Assembly (NCBI GenBank): GCA_902362925.1
Contig: CABIYL010000010.1
Reading direction: 5' to 3' (one strand)
From: Pseudoflavonifractor sp902362925
GTDB lineage: Bacteria; Bacillota; Clostridia; Oscillospirales; Oscillospiraceae
Length of the DNA: 64,000 nt
In this document: one piece after another, positions 60,927-64,000 of the stretch
Numbering within the stretch: the stretch's first letter is position 1
Layout: each line of letters begins with the position of its first letter
Made by a program: the position numbers and the translations under genes
The notes under the pieces: model-generated
What the model was told of the DNA's origin: nothing
What the model saw: the letters and a program-made list of their open reading frames with translations, nothing else
The model's database searches: none

Positions 60927-61084
60927 CCTCAGAGAGACGGATAAGGGACTTTGTTCGAAAAAAGGGCGTATCATGTACGCAGAGGTGAAACCGGATGACC
61001 CGGAACATATAACAAATGCCGCCCGGACAGGGAAGGGCGAAGAGCCTCTACGGGCACAGAGAAAACAAAAAGAGGAGCGATGTC

Positions 61085-61515
61085 ATGAGCACGCAGACAG
61101 AACACATCGGCCTCCACCAGTGGGAGAGCACGGACCCGTTCCTCAGAGAGGATTTCAACGGCGACAACTCAAAAATTGACCAGGCAGTGGGAGAAGTGCG
61201 GGAATAGGCCAGACGGATTGCAGAGGGAGGCGGCCGAATCACCGGCGTGGAAGCCACAGTAGGCAACGCCCTGGGAGAGAGCGCTGTGCTGACGGTGGAG
61301 GTTGCTGTCAGCGACGGACAGAGCCAGACCATCACACTTACGCCGCCGGATGGAGTTCAGACGGTACTCATCCCTCTGGAGGAGCCCCTGCATCGGTCAC
61401 AGTGTATTTCAAAGGCCGCAGCGGCAGCCTGTCTGTCCGGGCAAGCGAGAAAAACAGATCCTTGCCGGAGTTTGCGCTCCGAAGTCTGTACGACTACGGC
61501 CTGATTCTGCTGTAA
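61085..61515 (+). pseudogene. Decayed gene with in-frame stop and frameshift (LHQWE-type protein)
   Basis: An ATG after AAAGAGGAG starts MSTQTEHIGLHQWESTDPF, LREDFNGDNSKIDQAV, an N-terminus common to tail-fibre-like or surface hypothetical proteins of gut Clostridia. The frame hits TAG at 61205-61207 after 40 codons. It then stays protein-like (ITGVEATVGNALGESAVLTV) to about 61375, where coding shifts frame and ends as SVTVYFKGRSGSLSVRASEK, LRSLYDYGLILL, TAA at 61515. Restored, it would be about 142 residues. A 40-residue product is still possible. Confidence 0.65.
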
Positions 61516-61533
61516 GCCGGACGGAAGGAAAAA

Positions 61534-61565
61534 CAGCGCCCACGCAATGCGCGGGCGCTGTTTTT
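61534..61565. terminator. Bidirectional terminator between the decayed gene and the SLH gene
   Basis: CAGCGCCCACGC (61534-61545) and GCGCGGGCGCTG (61549-61560) pair with one G-A-type mismatch, with AAAA before and TTTTT after. Confidence 0.85.
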
Positions 61566-61588
61566 ATGGGTTTTGGGAAGCGGTGAAA

Positions 61589-64000
61589 TTACACGTCAGC
61601 CCGGATGATGTACACGGCGGAAACCTGGTTGTTGGTGGTGTTGCTCACCAGAACCACGGCGACCTCCTCGGTGTAGGCGTCGGTGTCGGTGGCGGCCAGG
61701 TCGGAGGCGTCGCCCACGGTGACAGCGTCGTCCTCGAAGATGTACACGACTACGTCGCTGCCGTAGATGAAGGTGTCCTCGCCGTTCAGCTTCTCAGCCA
61801 GGACCAGAACGCCGCCGGAAGCGGTGGAAATGTTGGTGGCGGTGTCAACAAGGCTGGTGCCGGTCTTGACAACAACACCATCGTCCAGCTTGCAGTCATA
61901 GAGACCGGTAGCGGAGAAGATGTCGTTTCTAGCAGCCTCGATGGTGGTCTCCTCGCCGTCGATGATCACGTCATAGACGTAGTAAGTGGTCTTGGTGGAG
62001 GAGTCGTACCGGGTGCTGTAAGAAGTGGAAGTCACATAGACCAGGTTCAGGTCGCTGGAGTCGGAAACATCGGAGACGTTCATGTAGACGTAGCTGGCGA
62101 TGCCGCCGGTCTTCTGAACAGCGGTGCCGCTGGTCAGGGTGATGGAGGAGGGCAGGTTGCTGATACCGGTGTAAACGGTGTAGGTGCCGTCATTGTTCAC
62201 CAGGAACACGGTGTTGCTGTTGCCCAGAGCGGTGCCCTCGGAGAACTTGGCCACACCGGAGGTGATGGTGCCGGAAACAGTGGCGGTGTCGGTCACGGAC
62301 TCCAGATCATAGGTGCCGTCGGAGTTGGCAGAGTAGGTGTAGAAGGCGCCTACGGCGACAGTCTCCAGCTTGGTCTCGTCATCACCGGGAGTGGCAGTGT
62401 TGGCAACAATGGTGTTGCCGTCCAGCTCGTCCAGGGTCACGATCTCGGAGGTGCCGTCGGTGTGGAGCAGCAGAGCCTCGGCATAGCTGGTGGCGCTCAC
62501 GCCGCCGGTGGAAACCCAGGCGGTCTCGAGAATCACGGCGTAGTTGTCGGAATCCTCGGCGGTGACCTGCTCAGCAGCCACGATGTTGGCGCCGTTGTCC
62601 AGGTAGAAGATCCAGGTGTTGACGTAGTCAACATCGTCGTAGTTGCTGTAGGTCTTGCCGGACAGGCCGGAGGGATAGTAGTTGGAGCCGTCCACGGTGA
62701 CAGAGCCAGTGGAGTTCTTGGAGGTCACAACACCCTCAACGGTGTCGCACTTCTCCAGATAGGTCACGCCGCCGATCTCAACCTTCAGGACCATGTCGCC
62801 GTCAGCCAGGCCCTCGTAGCCGGAGACCTCGTCGGCGTCAGTCCAGCTGGTGATCACGCCGGGCACCAGAACCTGGAGCACGTCGTCGCTGGTACGGGTG
62901 CGCACGTCGCCGGTGACCTCGTCAACGGTCTTCTTGGTGATCTTCACAATGTCGGCGTCGCCGTCGGCATCGGTGTCGATGAACTCAACCACGGAGCCGC
63001 GAACGATTTCCTTGCTGCTCAGGTCAGCAGTGTCATCGTACTCGTCATCACCAGCGCCAAAGACAGCAACCACGCCGTTGACGAAGTAGGTGGCGTCCTC
63101 GTCGATGGTGGAGATGTAGTTGGCGTTGGTCTTGGTGGTCAGGTTAGCGATGGTGGCGCCGTTGGTGCTGGTGCCCAGAACATCGGTGTCGCCAGCGGAC
63201 AGGCTGGTGGAGTACAGGGAGGAGACGGACTTGACAGTGCCGTCAGCGTTCAGGGTGCCCTTGACATAGGCAACCACGGAGGTGCCGATCATGTCGGGGG
63301 TACCGGCCAGCTTCTCATTGACCAGAGAGGCAGCGGCAGAGGGAACAACGTTGGACAGAGTGGCGTTGCCGCTGGAAATGCCGGTAACGGTGGCGGTGAC
63401 CTCAATCAGGCCGTAGGTCTGATAGCCCAGAGTGGTGCCGTCGTCCACGTACTTGCTCAGGTACTGCACGCCCATGTCATACTGGAACTCGGTAGTCACA
63501 GTGTTGGCAAACAGAGCGTTGAAGATCATCTGAGCAGCGCCGTCACGGGTCAGAGTGTCAGTGGCGGTGCCGTCCACGCCGTCCAGCAGGCCGGCGGTCT
63601 GAGCGTCCTTCATGATGTTCACGGACCACAGGGAGCTGCTCTGATAGCCGCTGGCATCGGCGTCATAGCCCAGAGCCACCAGCAGCATCTTGGCGGCCTG
63701 AACAACGGTCACGCCTTGGGTGGGGAAGAAGTGGCCCTGGCCGTCACCGGAGATGATGCCGTTGGCATAGCAGTACTTGATGTAGCCCTCGGCCCGGTTG
63801 GTGTCGATGTCGGTCAGGTCGGTGGTGGTGCCCTCAAAAATGCTGGCATCCACGTCGCCCATCAGCACGTAGGTGATGAGCTTGGCCATGGTGGCACGGT
63901 CCACGCCCTCAGTGGGAGCGAAGGAACCGTCGGGCTTGCCCTCGATGATGCCCAGGTCGACCATCACGGAGACAGCCTCTTTGTTGGTGACCTTGTCCAT
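61589..64000 (-). CDS. S-layer-homology (SLH) domain surface protein, N-terminus beyond window
   Basis: The frame is open to the window edge; the Met at 64000 is probably internal, since no signal peptide is present. Of 803 visible residues, the first about 165 hold three SLH repeats (VSVMVDLGIIEGKPDGSFAP, then GVDRATMAKLI; YIKYCYANGIISGDGQGHFF; TLTRDGAAQMIFNALF) that bind pyruvylated wall polymers. The remaining about 640 residues are Thr/Ser/Asp/Val-rich beta sequence, low in Lys and Arg, typical of S-layer or other exported surface proteins. Codon use is highly biased, as in abundant proteins. Confidence 0.88.
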   Translation of the reverse strand: MDKVTNKEAVSVMVDLGIIEGKPDGSFAPTEGVDRATMAKLITYVLMGDVDASIFEGTTTDLTDIDTNRAEGYIKYCYANGIISGDGQGHFFPTQGVTVVQAAKMLLVALGYDADASGYQSSSLWSVNIMKDAQTAGLLDGVDGTATDTLTRDGAAQMIFNALFANTVTTEFQYDMGVQYLSKYVDDGTTLGYQTYGLIEVTATVTGISSGNATLSNVVPSAAASLVNEKLAGTPDMIGTSVVAYVKGTLNADGTVKSVSSLYSTSLSAGDTDVLGTSTNGATIANLTTKTNANYISTIDEDATYFVNGVVAVFGAGDDEYDDTADLSSKEIVRGSVVEFIDTDADGDADIVKITKKTVDEVTGDVRTRTSDDVLQVLVPGVITSWTDADEVSGYEGLADGDMVLKVEIGGVTYLEKCDTVEGVVTSKNSTGSVTVDGSNYYPSGLSGKTYSNYDDVDYVNTWIFYLDNGANIVAAEQVTAEDSDNYAVILETAWVSTGGVSATSYAEALLLHTDGTSEIVTLDELDGNTIVANTATPGDDETKLETVAVGAFYTYSANSDGTYDLESVTDTATVSGTITSGVAKFSEGTALGNSNTVFLVNNDGTYTVYTGISNLPSSITLTSGTAVQKTGGIASYVYMNVSDVSDSSDLNLVYVTSTSYSTRYDSSTKTTYYVYDVIIDGEETTIEAARNDIFSATGLYDCKLDDGVVVKTGTSLVDTATNISTASGGVLVLAEKLNGEDTFIYGSDVVVYIFEDDAVTVGDASDLAATDTDAYTEEVAVVLVSNTTNNQVSAVYIIRADV

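Noticed and set aside
61085..61515. TAG read as pyrrolysine in the decayed gene
   Set aside because: A separate frameshift further down is also needed, and no pyrrolysine genes are seen.
61589..64000. True start of the SLH protein at the ATG at 64000
   Set aside because: The ATG lies at the window edge, starts inside an SLH repeat and lacks the signal peptide required for export.

Overview
The window is about 60% GC and carries gene content typical of a strictly anaerobic gut Clostridia of the Oscillospiraceae type (Flavonifractor / Pseudoflavonifractor / Lawsonibacter-like). The markers are a WalRK-YycHI operon, a T-box-controlled cysE-cysS operon, a 2-hydroxyacyl-CoA dehydratase-type protein with its activase next to YedF/DUF3343, an SLH-domain surface protein, and several OmpR-family two-component systems. 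The genus is inferred from gene content only. There is one assembly gap of 296 N (29873-30168).

Layout. 1-12083: end of a fumarate-reductase-type flavoprotein, a degenerate secreted deacetylase-like protein, malic enzyme, and two two-component operons, one with a flavodoxin-like gene between regulator and kinase, the other led by a lipoprotein. 12157-18022: housekeeping block DUF1385-prmC-recA-recX-rimO-pgsA. 18035-19572: three minus-strand genes, two of which share a domain resembling the C-terminal domain of ribosomal protein L7/L12. 19832-23670: purine permease, then a Cys T-box leader with cysE and cysS. 23786-28368: MarR regulator with a heterodimeric ABC exporter. 28525-31013: two GNAT acetyltransferase genes and degV, the latter two cut by the gap. 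31119-37105: a BlaI/BlaR1-type pair, a secreted protein with the same promoter-operator, and a D,D-carboxypeptidase. 37276-42232: ComEA-like protein, orphan response regulator, zinc-dependent phospholipase-like protein, UMF1-type transporter, and a YczE-type membrane protein divergent from a PadR regulator across a PadR-type box. 42236-46261: cysteine-desulfurase-like enzyme, DUF3343, YedF, activase and a single-subunit dehydratase-family protein (candidate double-cubane reductase system). 53581-61515: ppiB, smpB, a MecA-like adaptor, a Nudix hydrolase, the walRK-yycHI operon and a decayed gene. 61589-64000: SLH protein cut by the window end.

The most unusual segment is a 6.0-kb mobile element (46980-53031) in the 3' end of the tmRNA gene ssrA. 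It encodes a large serine recombinase, three small proteins (one apparently frameshifted) and a D5-type primase/helicase. Its non-coding part holds a terminator-bearing leader, an array of about twelve TGACC-type 9-mers around AT-rich DNA (candidate replication origin) and a 29-bp-armed inverted repeat. The recombinase frame runs through the left attachment site into the host terminator that once followed ssrA. Joining it across the inferred attP to the right end of the element restores a 24-residue C-terminus, a stop codon and a terminator. The recombinase gene therefore seems to be completed only in the excised circle.
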